This document shows positions 12,207 to 23,700 of a DNA stretch of 44,207 nt, piece by piece. Each line of letters opens with the position of its first letter. Position 1 is the first letter of the stretch. The notes under the pieces were generated by a model. It worked only from the letters and a program-made list of their open reading frames with translations. It ran no database searches and had not been told where the DNA came from. Both the position numbers and the translations under genes were made by a program. Origin of the DNA: Nemertoderma westbladi (taxonomy: Eukaryota; Xenacoelomorpha; Nemertodermatida; Nemertodermatidae); NCBI GenBank assembly GCA_032718475.1, contig JAUCBJ010005380.1, positions 1-44,207 of the forward strand, written 5' to 3'.

Positions 12207-12919
12207 TATAGAGCTTGAGAGGAGTTTAGTCGTCCAAATTTTGGACTGAAGGGGGTGGGATTGAGGGCGAGACGCCCTTCCCACACAAAAAATAAAATAA
12301 AAAATAATAAAAGATAAAAGTACATAACTAGGTACGCAGTAAGTAGGCAGATAGAAGTTAGATAGTAAGAGTAAGAGGGTACGTAGTACCGTTAGTTAGT
12401 TAAGAGTGTTATATAGTAAGAGTAAGAGGGTACGTAGTACCGTTAGTTAGTTAGGAGTGTTAGAAGAGTAAGAGTTAAAGGGTATGTAGTACCGTTAGTT
12501 AGAGAGAGTAAGAGTTAGAGGGTACGTAGTACCGTTAGTTAGAGAGAGTAAGAGTTAGAGGGTACGTAGTACCATTAGTTAGAGAGAGTAAGAATTAGAG
12601 GGTACGTAGTACCGTTAGTTAGAGAGAGTAAGAATTAGAGGGTACGTAGTACCGTTAGTTAGAGAGTTAGTAAGAATTAGAGGGTACGTAGTACCGTTAG
12701 TTAGAGAGTTAGTAAGAGTTAGAGGGTACGTAGTACCGTTAGTTAGTGAGGAGTTAGAAGTTAGTAAGAAAGTACGTAGTACTAGTTAGTAAGAGATAGA
12801 GGTAGAAGGGTATATATAGTATAGATATTAGTCAGTATTTAGTAGCGAGAGGGGGGCATATGAGTACAGCTGGATAAATCGTGTAGGCCGCGCGACGCAT
12901 ACTGTTGTACTGTTGTACA
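12207..12919 (+). repeat. BEL-1 3' region / probable 3' LTR with 40-bp minisatellite
   Basis: After the pol stop comes a purine tract (GAAGGGGGTGGGA, about 12249-12261), the expected priming site of plus-strand synthesis. From a TG near 12263 to a CA at 12919 is the likely 3' LTR. Inside it, about 12340-12790, a 40-bp unit repeats roughly 11 times with small length changes. Each unit holds GGTAC-GTA-GTACC, an inverted repeat. No 5' partner LTR exists in the window, so the LTR limits are inferred. Confidence 0.6.
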
Positions 12920-13104
12920 AAAAAATAAGTAAGAATAAAGATAACCCTAAAAGTCTATGGTCTACCCTAAAATCTTTAGGTTATAAAAACCTTAAATCGA
13001 AATCGAATATTGTTCTGCAAGATAACGGTGAGCTGATTCATGATCATACTCTAGTTAGTAATTTATTTAATAATTATTTTACTAATGTTCGACCTGGAGC
13101 TTAA
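12913..13104 (+). pseudogene. LINE fragment, EN-RT linker region
   Basis: A short open stretch encodes NPKSLWSTLKSLGYKNLK then LVSNLFNNYFTNV, the conserved linker between endonuclease and RT in CR1/jockey-like LINEs. Both ends are truncated. It may belong to the same family as the 6612-7845 copy, but the two do not overlap, so this cannot be checked here. 13105-13177 is a unique spacer with no gene. Confidence 0.65.
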
Positions 13105-13177
13105 GCTCTAGCGGTAGTTAAAGTTTACGGAGTGCTACCGCACAGAGCACCCATACGGTTTTGCGTACCCATCCATC

Positions 13178-14339
13178 TACAGCTGATAACAACCGTGGTA
13201 TGGTTATATATATAATATCTCTATTGTGTAGCTGCAGCTGATAACAACCATGGTATGGCTATATAATATCTATATTGTGTAGCTGCAGCTGATAACAACC
13301 ATGGTATGGCTATATAATATCTCTATTGTGTAGCTGCAGCTGATAACAACCATGGTATGGCTATATAATATCTCTATTGTGTAGCTGCAGCTGATAACAA
13401 CCATGGTATGGCTATATAATATCTCTATTGTGTAGCTGCTGCTGATAACAACCATGGTATGGCTATATAATATTCATATGTAGCTGCAGCTGATAACAAC
13501 CATGGTATGGCTATATAATATCTCTATTGTGTAGCTGCAGCTGATAACAACCACGGTATGGCTATATAATATCTCTATTGTGTAGCTGCAGCTGATAACC
13601 ACCATGGTATGGCTATATAATATCTCTATTGTGTAGCTGCAGCTGATAACAACCATGGTATGGCTATATAATATTCATATGTAGCTGCAGCTGATAACAA
13701 CCATGGTATGGCTATATAATATCTCTATTGTGTAGCTGCAGCTGATAACAACCACGGTATGGCTATATAATATCTCTATTGTGTAGCTGCAGCTGATAAC
13801 AACCATGGTATGGCTATATAATATCTCTATTGTGTAGCTACAGCTGATAACAACCATGGTATGGCTATATAATATCTCTATTGTGTAGCTACAGCTGATA
13901 AGAACCATGGTATGGCTATATAATATCTCTATTGTGTAGCTACAGCTGATAAGAACCATGGTATGGGTATATAATATCTCTATTGTGTAGCTACAGCTGA
14001 TAACAACCATGGTATGGCTATATAATATCTCTATTGTGTAGCTGCAGCTGATAACAACCATGGTATGGCTATATAATATCTCTATTGTGTAGCTACAGCT
14101 GATATCAACCATGGTATGGCTATATAATATCTCTATTGTGTAGCTGCAGCTGATAAAAACCACGGTATGGCTATATAATATTCATATGTAGCTGCAGCTG
14201 ATAACAACCATGGTATGGCTATATAATATCTCTATTGTGTAGCTGCAGCTGATAACAACCATGGTATGGCTATATAATATCTATATTGTGTAGCTACAGC
14301 TGATAACAACCATGGTATGGCTATATAATATCTCTATTG
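13178..14339. repeat. 51-bp satellite array, left half (about 23 copies)
   Basis: Head-to-tail units of 51 bp (a few are 48 bp-like variants with TTCATATG). Each unit contains AGCTGCAGCT and ACCATGGT, both perfect palindromes, and a TATATAAT box. Copies differ at a handful of recurrent positions (GCAG/ACAG/GCTG; CATGG/CACGG). The array stops exactly at the Gypsy LTR at 14340 and resumes in the same register at 29423. Confidence 0.96.
14336..14339. repeat. Gypsy 4-bp target-site duplication (ATTG), left copy
   Basis: ATTG before 14340 recurs at 29423-29426, immediately after the other LTR. Both copies belong to the 51-bp satellite unit, which shows that the element landed inside the array. 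Confidence 0.85.
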
Positions 14340-14451
14340 TGTAAGCCCCCGTTTGCCGTACCCACCGCTATCATGAAGTAATCAAATAATCTCTCAATCT
14401 AATATAATATATAATCTTCTTCCATGGCCTACTCTGTATCATATCCTTACA
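14340..14451 (-). repeat. Gypsy 3' LTR (112 bp)
   Basis: Identical over all 112 bp to 29311-29422. It starts TG and ends CA on both strands (TGTAAG/CTTACA) and is preceded on the minus strand by a G-rich polypurine tract. It is short for a Gypsy LTR. Confidence 0.92.
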
Positions 14452-14688
14452 CATTCCCCCCGCACAAAAAAAAGGCACTCTTGCCACAGAGTGTCAAAAG
14501 AAAATTCGTAATAGCTAATACTGTAGCTCACAAAAAATATACCGAAAAATAATAAAATTAAGCACAAAACACATATATAAGCACAAAACAAAACAAAAAA
14601 TGTAAATCTTATATGTCTCAAGAATAATAAAAATACGCACAAAAATAATATATAAATCTCATATATTTATATCCCAAAAATAATAATT
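14452..14688 (-). other. Gypsy 3' untranslated region
   Basis: AT-rich sequence between the integrase stop and the 3' LTR, ending in the polypurine tract. No other gene is seen. Confidence 0.7.
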
Positions 14689-15152
14689 TTACTTCCCAGT
14701 ATAGGACTGACTTGGTACTTCCGATTTACAATTACGTAATCGGTCAATGTTTACAAATAAAATCTTATCATGTGGCTTGTCAACCAATCTTATTTCTGCA
14801 TTATTGGCGACAATTTTTAGAATTCTATAAGGCCCATGAAATGGCCTAGTGAGTTTATGATACTTTCCTTTCACCAAATCAGGTCGGTGAAGGAACACCC
14901 TATCTCCGACTCGATATGTTACTGATTTACGTTTTTTATCAAACTGTTCCTTATATTGCACCTGCGCCTTATTTATGTTGCGTCGTGCAATATCCCACGC
15001 CGTAGATAGATGATCTGACAACTCAGTTCTATAATCATCCAAATCCACTTGATAGACTGTCCGAGGTCTATTCAAAGCCGTTTCGGTTGGCAATCGGGCA
15101 TCCCACCCATATAACAAAAAAAACGGCGATTCATTTGTACTAGAGTGTTGTG
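14689..15152 (-). CDS. Gypsy integrase C-terminal segment (GPY/F module), split gene
   Basis: This is the tail of the Gypsy integrase. It contains LLYGWDARLPTETAL, a helical segment ending QYKEQFDKKRK, a GDRVFLHRPD strand, and FHGPYRILKI, the GPY/F module known to follow the catalytic core in many Ty3/Gypsy integrases. The reading frame continues to 15152 (SSTNESPFF-like residues), directly beside the ATGTT target duplication. It is in register with the catalytic part ending at 27181 on the other side of BEL-2. The split is therefore a clean insertion and not decay. Confidence 0.88.
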
Positions 15153-15157
15153 ATGTT
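15153..15157. repeat. BEL-2 5-bp target-site duplication (ATGTT), left copy
   Basis: ATGTT before the left LTR matches ATGTT at 27176-27180 after the right LTR. Collapsing the two copies restores one open integrase frame. Confidence 0.93.
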
Positions 15158-16380
15158 TGTTCGCGCTTTCAGACCTTTGGCAGTTTAACCCGCCAAATTA
15201 GGATGTCTTCTAGATAATAAATCACCTTTAGCCTATGACAAGTATTTAATTCACTACACTAGTCGAAACCAATCTGTGCGCGATCATTCACCCGTTGGAT
15301 ATACCCGGGAGATTGGGTTCGACGGCTTAATTTTATTGCTATGTAAGCCTAATGTATTATTCGACTGACAGTATTATATAATCTCTGACAATATTATTCA
15401 CTTTCGGGAATTATTAACAGTTCCTTTAGGACGTGGCGCTCTATCTATATAAACAGAGTTATGACTTAAACTACTCACAACGATATGGCTTAGTTACAAT
15501 TCACATATATGGCGCATTCTTTAGGAAATGCTTCGTTATCAGTCTCACTCATACACAATGCTGCACAATACTGCACACTGATCTGCCGATCTTCACTGAT
15601 TTTAGTCACATATAAAAGGAACACAGACCGAATCATGTAGGGTCTATCAAATAACATTAGATTCACTTCAAACCACTCAACATAGGTCGCAATCATTTAT
15701 CTGTAACCTTTCTCTCTTACCTTCGGTATATCAAGAATATTGGGTTTTCGGGGTTATTTGTCGTTATTCCAAATATAATAATTCATCAACCATATTATGA
15801 AGAACTGACAGTAAATAGCAGTATAACAATATAAAAGTATGCACAGTGTTACACAGTATGCAGTGTATGCAGTACTGCAGTATGCAGTATGCAGACATCA
15901 GTCATCAGACATCAGTTACGTTTGCAGATAACGGATATATGTCCTTATAATTAAGCCTACTAGTGTAGGACTAAAAACTGAAAACACGGAGGTGCCAAAA
16001 GCCGGTTCTTAGGCTCTGGGCAAAACATAACACTGAACTACTGAGTTTCTGTATACACCTCCAACACAGAGACAACAAACGCTCTGATTGGTCAACCTGA
16101 ACAACGAGAGAACAAAGAAACAAAGAAACGTCGACGTGGCAATATCAGCTGCTAGCCGTCGTCATGGTAGCGACACTGTTTTCAAGAGTATCGAGCTTTT
16201 ACGTCACGGAATTACGGATTATGTCCTCTAAAGTACAAATACAGAAGAAATAGCTTTTATGTCCGCTAAAACACCAGTACAGCAAGGACACGGCCTTTTT
16301 ATGCCTGGTAAACCAACTACAGAGTATTTTACGGGAAAAATAAGGAAAAATAACCGGACAATTCAGCAAAAGCTTTTACA
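15158..16380 (-). repeat. BEL-2 3' LTR (1,223 bp)
   Basis: It matches 25946-27175 with a single 7-bp difference in a TATGCAG microsatellite (about 15857-15892). On the minus strand it begins TGTAAAAGC and ends GCGCGAACA. A GGGAGCGG purine stretch (revcomp of 16381-16388) precedes it. Small open frames inside are shadows shared by both LTRs. Confidence 0.95.
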
Positions 16381-16458
16381 CCGCTCCCAGAAAATGGGAT
16401 TTTCAGTCTATAAAATATAAAAATCACAGTTTCTAAAACATAAAGATACTCTAAACAG

Positions 16459-16674
16459 TTAGTCTTTCTTACGCAGACGGCGTTTACGCAGTTTTTTGAG
16501 GCTAGCAAGAGTCTTTTTCTCTTTGGGGGGAGCCACTTTACTAGGAGGGCCATAACTCCTGGGTGAAGGGTGCAATATGATTGCATCAGAAGGTGTAGGA
16601 TTGTGGTCGAGGTATCTGCCGTTTCGATATGCTTCTCCTCGAGCTGATTTTCCTCCGCTCGTAGCTGGATACGT
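16459..16674 (-). other. BEL-2 terminal open frame with basic tail, unassigned
   Basis: A 71-codon open frame without an ATG, ending about 80 bp before the 3' LTR. The residues include DHNPTPSDAIILHPSP and a strongly basic end, SLKKLRKRRLRKKD. Its position is where the C-terminus of pol, or of an additional third ORF, would finish in an intact relative. I do not recognise the family. It could be a remnant left by the deletion that removed integrase. Confidence 0.35.
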
Positions 16675-19406
16675 TCATCCAAAAACTCTCGCAGAGAATA
16701 AGATCGTCCAAGTTCGATAACTTCTTAGAGATTCTGGATTTCCCAATCGAATTGAGATAAGGCCAATTCATTTATCGATTGGACTTACTGTTATAACTTA
16801 CGTTTATCTGAACAAACGCAGGTTTCCTTTTTGATCTTTATAGAATAGCGTTTAACTCATTTCGTACAACGCTCTCCTTCACCTTGATGAGGTGTTGTAT
16901 CGCATTAAACGTGGACGACCATACGGTTGGATAGTGATATTAGGTGTCCGCGTCACAATCCGGCTAGGTAAGATGGGCGGCTAGCTAGAAATCACTGTCG
17001 GAGTGTTACCGATTAATTGTTAGGGTAGCACTAGATCTTTGAACAGTGAATACAGTCCGCGAGGATCCGCGACACCACCAGGATCGCAGGTCTGAGGTCC
17101 AACTAAGGAATGAGGAGGTTTGACCGAGTATTCCGGGACTCTGATCGTAGGTTTACTCCAGGATCGTTCGAGCCGAGTGAGCATAGGTGATACGTCAACA
17201 AGTTTCGGTTTACGTGGATGTTTATGTCTTTCCGTTTATTAGTTGGGTCTAGGGCATTTATCGTAATAATACCAAAGACGCACGTCTGGTAGGGTAAACG
17301 CGGGTGATATTTATTTGTTGTTACAATGCTTCTATCAAGAATTCCAAATATACGTTGGAGTTACCGCGTCCATTTGTTTCTTTAGTGTCTTTTCTTTCGA
17401 GTCGATTTCGAACAGAATTTTCGCATTCGAATTTCCGTTTATGGTTCCGACTCCGCTGGGCAGGATATATAGTCGACATAGTCCGTATTGTGTAAATCGA
17501 TAGGATGACCAGTAGTTAAGAAGCCCATATACATACCATTACGCCGCGTATATCGAGCAGCGAATTTTCTATAGTCCAACTCGCGCGAGCTGCTCTTGGG
17601 ACATTGGCGGTTCGATATAACGACCATCGTCCTCCGCAGCAGTTGGACTAACGTCGCCGCGTATTAAGCTATCAACAAACGCTTGTAAAAGTAGAGTATA
17701 TCGCTCCCCGATACCAAGACCATCTTCTATCAACTCCGTCATATCTGCTATATATGAGTTTATCCATATTATAATGAGTTTATATTTAGGCGAGCGGGCG
17801 TCACTGCCTACCCCAATCAACCCCGGACAGTACGAGATCCTCAGCGCCGATGTGTCGTCGCCGCTGTACTTTCGCCAACGACGTAGCCGCACAACGACAA
17901 CGACAACCGGCACAAGTCACTCAACTGTCCGTCCCAAAGGCTTAGATGTACTTCAGGTTTTCCTTGGAGAGTTAGGTTACTTTTACGATTGCGACTAGCT
18001 ACTGTAAACACACCTTAGCAGTAACATTCACCTATAAACTCACAAATACCACACAACTGGTCACAACTACGCACATTTGGGCCATTTGTCCGTTAGTCAA
18101 TGCCTTCCAGAATGTCACTGTATTATTATGTATCCTTGGATACTAGTAGTGCGCTATTTATTCCCTATGCTATTCAATGGGACAAGCTTTCTATTGTTCG
18201 TTTAACTCAATTCTAATTCTAGCGTGGTTGTTGCTATGGTGACATTATGCAAAGCTAGCGGTAGAATTAGAGTAATTCCAATGCATACAGATCTGGGATG
18301 TTATTTAATAGTATTCTTTAATAGTCAATGTTCGGTTTTATACATGACTTTATGAATTTTATCGGCTATTGACTATGTTTGGGAGACTTTCGCACACTCA
18401 TAGGCATAATAAGATAAATCTCCGCTCCCTTTATCTATTAATTAATGGAATTTTGGGAATGTTATAAATTGCGCAAAAATGGCAATTTATTAAATTCATT
18501 AAAAGGCATGAATTTAAATTATTCCCTGAAATTTTATTATTTGATAATTAAATGGACATATTTTGATTCTAGAATATGTCTGGGGACACAAGATCCTTAA
18601 TTCTATGACAATTGTCTTTTTAAGAATATCGGTAAATGCTACGATATCTTAATTGACTAGAATTGTTGAAGGATCTGAATTTACAGATTTTGATTTATTA
18701 GATTTGCAAATATTAAATAATTAATATTTGAGATGGGCACCAATTTATTCCAGAACTTGTCTGGGGACGTTAACCACTGATTCTAGAATTTGTCTTTCAA
18801 GTATATCGGTGGGTGCCGCGATATCTTAATCGACTAGAATTACAGATGGTCAAAGGGTTTAACAGATTTATTTTGCGTGATACGCTACTGTTAAAGGGAC
18901 ATCACGCTACTATATGTATTATTTAATATACGGTATGAGAGCAATATCGCACGAAGCAATGTCAGTGTGAAGAGGCAAGTCGTTTCCAAGGTCTACCCAG
19001 AGCTTGGTTTAGCCGAGACACGAGGATCTGAACTTTGCATTCCTAATACTCTGCCTACCAATAATACTTTAATATAGTAGTGGCTTTATTGTACTTTAAT
19101 AAGTACGGACATTTCATCTTACTGTAGTCACGTATTTATAATATGATACGGACAGTAAGGAAAGAGGAAAAGAATTATTTCTTGCCGTCGCATTAAATAT
19201 AATATATACGTAATTAAGTAATAAACGCGAATATATATTGCACTAATCTACTAAATAATCGCTAAAATAACATTCTACTGAATAAAATTAAAGAAAACGA
19301 TTATAATAAAGTTACATAGTAATACATACAGAAATATAAAATAATAAAATAATATAAAATAATAGAGTCACACACCCACTCCATATGTTGTTACGTTATG
19401 GAGTCC
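16675..19406 (-). other. BEL-2 3' non-coding region, 2.7 kb
   Basis: No integrase motif and no long ORF were found on either strand. Two things are visible. One is an unassigned 114-codon minus-strand frame at 17569-17913. The other is a diverged direct repeat of about 105 bp with its copies 181 bp apart (about 18565-18670 and 18746-18850, both with TGTCTGGGGAC and a CGATATCTTAAT...GACTAGAATT block). The segment lies inside a very young element, so it is carried along and not simply accumulated decay. Confidence 0.6.
17569..17913 (-). CDS. Hypothetical 114-aa frame in BEL-2 3' region
   Basis: Open on the minus strand, beginning with a Val run (MPVVVVVVRLRRW) and containing a plausible amphipathic segment, MTELIEDGLGIGERYTLLL, then an acidic end. 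I do not recognise it. It may be part of a lost third ORF or chance coding. There is no support beyond its length and residue composition. Confidence 0.25.
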   Translation of the reverse strand: MPVVVVVVRLRRWRKYSGDDTSALRISYCPGLIGVGSDARSPKYKLIIIWINSYIADMTELIEDGLGIGERYTLLLQAFVDSLIRGDVSPTAAEDDGRYIEPPMSQEQLARVGL

Positions 19407-20750
19407 CTAGATGTTTGAAGGATTAGGGAGGTGGTCGTGGGAAGAGAATCTTGCCTTCCACAGTTTCCGGAGTCCTCTATTCCCTTCCGGTAAACACAAA
19501 CGACCGACTGGGTGATTGAGTCGCTGCATCCCGAATACAGTTCCAGGTTTCCTCTTCGTCCTGGAATAGTGACGATAGAAACATCGCTCTAGGTACACGA
19601 CGGCCTTACAAAGCCGATTCCAGGAGCTATAGTGGTCCGTCGCTCCCTGCAGGAGAGGTGAGAGTCCCTGCGAGACGTCTGATGTTCCAGAGCTCCAATC
19701 GCTCTCTCTGATCTTCATGAAGGATCCACTCGCGGTGGGGAGGTCCAGATCCACGGCGTCGTCCCTGGCAATATGTAATACCGACAGATCTATCCCGGGT
19801 TCAAATAACTCCGCTCCACCCGTCCGGGTTTTTGGTTTGACTTTCTCCGCTCCCTTGGCTGGTCTAATCTCAGTCGGAGTAAGATGGGGAGGCCATTCAT
19901 CCTCCTTACTCAGGAAGTCGGGTTCACCTAACCGGTCTGTAGTATCTGTCAGTTCTTGAGGAGTTGCTCCTCTGGAAGCGATGTCGGCTGTATTCATCGT
20001 CTTGGGGCAATATCTCCATTGATCTACATTGGAGTTAAGATTGTCATTATCTGAGGAGTGTGGTGTTCCCTCAGTTGTGTCGTCTCCCTCACTAGTATCG
20101 TCTTCCCATTCACTCACCTGGCAGACGCGATCTTGAAGCAGTCTTTCCCTGAGCGTTCTACGGGAAGGTCCAGTAAGGTACCAACCTACTCTAGTTCTTA
20201 CCGCATAGGTCTGAAGTGGTTGCGGTTGAGTAGGTCGTTTCTCTAATGTCTCCAGCGCCTCATGCGCGTTTTGGCCGATGAGTATTTGCACTCCAGGATA
20301 ATCAGTCTGGAATCGAGGTATCTTAAGATGTTGGATGCTCTCATCCTCGTCCCAATTATAAAGGTCTGCTTGAGTAGTAGCGAAGTTCTTTATTGCCACC
20401 ATTTTGACTGACCTTATACTGTGTTCTCCTAGTTTATCCTGTGGAGTGGACAACTCACCTATATAATAGTCGGCAGCCACAGCAGATTTCCAAACCTGCA
20501 TGATCCCTGACATGTTTAGCTTGGTTCGGAACTTGGGTTGTCCAGCAAAGATGTCTTCGGCTAGTTCTTTATCGATGAATGTTCCCGTGCTGCCGGAGTC
20601 CAGGAGGGCGTTCACTATATAGCTCTTCTGAGGTCCGCGGACCCGTAACTGGACTACAGGAAATTCTCGGGTTCCTATATTGGAAGTTGGCGCTTTCCAA
20701 GATGGTTGTTGATCGGAAGTAGTTAAGGTAAGGTCGCTGTCTGTGTCTTT
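19407..20750 (-). CDS. BEL-2 truncated pol: protease fused to pre-integrase linker
   Basis: It begins directly after the gag TAG, in the same frame (first ATG at 20615). The aspartic protease is at the start: NALLDSGSTGTFID, with catalytic DSG, then a flap-like VQILIGQNAHEALE and TRVGWYLTGP. Then comes an acidic linker (SEWEDDTSEGDDTTEG). Next is WRYCPKTMNTADIASRG, which in BEL-1 lies after RNase H. The distance from DSG to this Trp is 194 residues here against about 718 in BEL-1, so about 520 residues of RT and RNase H are missing in frame. The tail continues to SSWNRLCKAVVYLERC and ends at 19407 before any integrase motif. Likely role: Gag maturation only. Confidence 0.85.
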   Translation of the reverse strand, partial: KDTDSDLTLTTSDQQPSWKAPTSNIGTREFPVVQLRVRGPQKSYIVNALLDSGSTGTFIDKELAEDIFAGQPKFRTKLNMSGIMQVWKSAVAADYYIGELSTPQDKLGEHSIRSVKMVAIKNFATTQADLYNWDEDESIQHLKIPRFQTDYPGVQILIGQNAHEALETLEKRPTQPQPLQTYAVRTRVGWYLTGPSRRTLRERLLQDRVCQVSEWEDDTSEGDDTTEGTPHSSDNDNLNSNVDQWRYCPKTMNTADIASRGATPQELTDTTDRLGEPDFLSKEDEWPPHLTPTEIRPAKGAEKVKPKTRTGGAELFEPGIDLSVLHIARDDAVDLDLPTASGSFMKIRESDWSSGTSDVSQGLSPLLQGATDHYSSWNRLCKAVVYLERCFYRHYSRTKRKPGTVFGMQRLNHPVGRLCLPEGNRGLRKLWKARFSSHDHLPNPSNI

Positions 20751-23700
20751 CTAATGCACGAGTACTCGATACACTGCGGTGGTGTTTATTAGGTAACAGG
20801 ATTCGTTTTGGTCGGAGAACTCGTCCGTATAGAATCCTTCCATCTCAGATTGATCAGTGTCGTTCACATCACTGAATTGGACATGTAGTTCGGACTCACT
20901 TACCTGACTCGGGCTGTTTCGTTCGAATTCCGTGTGCAACAAGATATGATGTTTTGCGCCGCACTTTGCACACCTTGCGTCGGAGTTACAGGTTCGCCGT
21001 TGGTGTCCTCGTCTGAGGCAATTATAACACAACCGCTTATCCCACATGACTTCACGTCTATCCTCGAGTGATTTCCTCAGGAATTTATCACACGCATTTA
21101 AACGGTGGGGCCCATCGCACAGCACACATTTCGGCTTGATGTTACTTACCTTAACCTGTGCTATGTGGTGCACACTTGTTCTTTCCTCGGGCTTTCTCAC
21201 CTGAATTCTTTTAGGAGACGTAGGGGGGGTTTTTTGTACCGGTTCCCTTCTGTCATTGGGTCGAGACTTGAATTTACTTACCTGGTCTTTAGGCGTTTTG
21301 TTGTTGTAGTAAGATCTCTCAGTGTCTTTCCCGCTATCCTCTCCTTGAGAAGTCTGGCTTTCGCCGTCGTCTGTATAACACACTGGTGTTACCCTTCTCC
21401 TAGAAACGGGTTTCTCACTTACCTTGTTTTCCAGTGTCTTCTCTCTGGATTGCCTTAGGAGCTGTAATTTCACTTCTCTATCTAAGAATGACATGAGATC
21501 AGCCATGGTAGGGTCTCGTCGTTGTTGTTCCATCATATATAACACTTTCTTGTCCCAGCGTGTGCCTACTCCACCCTTGGGCAAAGTAGATGCTAGGGCT
21601 CCTACAACCATAGAATTCTGGTATTCATGAGACTTACCTAACCAATCTAGTTGTCTACAGATCTCCTGAATCTCGTCGGAAAACTCTATAATCCCGCTGC
21701 TAAGAAACTTTCGGGGCGCCATTAATTTCGCATATAAATACCTAGCTATGTTAGTCCTATTACCATACCTGATGTTTAGTGTATCCCAAACTTGTCTTAA
21801 TCCATCTGGATGTCCAATAAATTTTAACGCCATTAACTTGGGAGATCCTTCCAAGCACTCGATGAGGTATCTAAGTTTTTCTCCATTAGATAGTACAGAG
21901 TTCTGTATGTTATCTTTGTAATATTCATTAAAAGGTAACCATTTCATCTCATCTCCATTGAACTTGACGATCTCTCCCACCTTTACCGCTTGCCGGGCTT
22001 CGGTTCTAGCCATTTGACGCGTAAAACTTTCTTGGGCCATCGTGTTATTTAATATCGAATTATCGGTATATAAATTTCTCGGATGATGATCAGTTCTATA
22101 GGGAATATCATTATCAACAGGTCTATAATTACCCTTAATAGGGTTCACTATAGGAGTTTCTACTTCGCTAGCAGTATATATGCGTGTAGGCTCCACACCT
22201 TGCGCATGCGATACTTCAGACCTAACAGGTTGACACATTGTTACAGAGGGTGGTGGTATACCCCTTTGTGTATTTACTAATTTATCGCGTTCAAGCGCGA
22301 TACTTTGCTGCACTTCTTGCAACTCTAGCCTACTTTCCCTTACTGTGCCCTTGAATTGCTGGACAGTCTCCTGCATCTGCCCGAGCAGGATATCCATCCC
22401 CCGCCGTCTCTCGTCCACCCATTCGACCGCCGAAGCGGGAGTCGCCAACGTTGTAGCGGGCGGACGAGGGACAACGGGCGACAAATTGTGAATATTTCGC
22501 TCGGAGTCCAGGGTATGCACTGTCTCATGGAATGTTCTGCTGGGCACAGGTAGCTTAGTGCTGTGCAAAGGGAATTGAGAAGTAGGTTCAGGGAGTACAG
22601 GTGTCTCTACGACCGAAAGGGTAGCTTCGGGAACAGGCCTAATTATTTCAGGCTCATCTACTATAGTAGGGAGTCTCTCTATTGTAATTATTTGGTCTGT
22701 GGGTTCTGTACTACCTACTTTGGTGTTATTTAGTTGCCTTCTAACAGCTGGAGGCAAATCAGGCAATTTCTGACGGTGGAATGTTCTTTTACGTCTGCTT
22801 AGGCGAGATCGATTTCCTCCGCCTTCAGTGTCGGTGGTATCGCCTTCCTCAGATGATGTATACCCCTGTCTCTTGGGAGTAGATCGACTCATCATCTGCA
22901 TATTGCTCGCTGTTAACTGTTTATTGAAGTTGTCTTGCTTCTCTTGAAGAATTTCCAACTCTAGTTGGGTTGCCTCTTCAGATGCCCTCCGTTCTGCTTC
23001 TACCACTGCCTCTGCTATTGCCAGTGCCGCTTTTCTTTCGGTTTCTGCCGCTGCCTCTGCTATTGCCAGTGCCGCTTTTCTTTCGGCTTCTGCCGCTGCC
23101 ACTGCTGCTGCCACTGCCGCTGTCTTTCTATCTTCTATACGTTTTTTCTTTACTTGTTCTTCTTGTTCTCTAGCGATGCGGAGTTGTTCATCGAATTTAG
23201 CTTGGTTCGCCGCTAACATTTCCGCATCGATGGCATCCAACACAAGCTTGGTTCCTTCACTATTAGGGCTAAGTCCCTCTAACCTTCTCCTCAACTCGTC
23301 ATCACCTAAAAAACGTTGATAGTCTGACAGATAGATGTCAATGGCATCCCTCTTATGCGGTTTCTCTGCCGTCGCTTCGCTTTCTTCTTGAGAAGAAGTG
23401 GCGTCTGTTGATTCTTCATAGGTTGTCCGCTCATCATAAACCTTATCCGCCATCTTCGCTCCGTGCTCGGGCGTCCGCTCAACAGTATCCGAACTACTGG
23501 AGCTGTCGGACCGCTGAGAAACAAGTTCCTGGCTTGCGGGTTGTTGCTGTTCCGCTGCTTCTTGGTCTCGCTTGACCTGAGGTCGAGTGCCTATGATAGA
23601 CCTACGATGTTGGACCAGCCTCGGTTCTGTTATTAATACTGTAGGGATGGCCTTGCTTACAGTAGGAGGGGACTTGGACTTTGGTCTCAGACGCTCTATA

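Larger units (their letters stand above)
4225..12919 (+). mobile_element. BEL/Pao LTR retrotransposon, decayed copy (BEL-1)
   Basis: Order on the + strand: charged gag leader, gag core, zinc knuckles, aspartic protease (DSG), RT (YVDD), RNase H, HHCC/DDE integrase and a C-terminal domain. This gag-PR-RT-RH-IN order, with the protease and RT in one frame, is the BEL/Pao arrangement. No 5' LTR is recognisable, because the 62-bp satellite abuts the element at 4225. A 3' LTR is proposed, without a partner to prove it, from the TG near 12263 (after a purine tract) to the CA at 12919. The copy is inactive: it has several gag frameshifts, two LINE insertions and three pol stop codons. Confidence 0.88.

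Noticed and set aside
13178-14339. Hammerhead ribozyme in the 51-bp satellite
   Set aside because: CTGATAA lacks the conserved G-A of the core and there is no GAAA block on either strand of the unit.
15433-15696. Small ORFs of 60-68 codons, repeated exactly at 26221-26484
   Set aside because: They lie inside the BEL-2 LTRs and are duplicated only because the LTR is.
22965-23216. Plus-strand Cys/Leu-rich frames
   Set aside because: Antisense shadow of the Ala/Glu-rich coiled coil of BEL-2 Gag.
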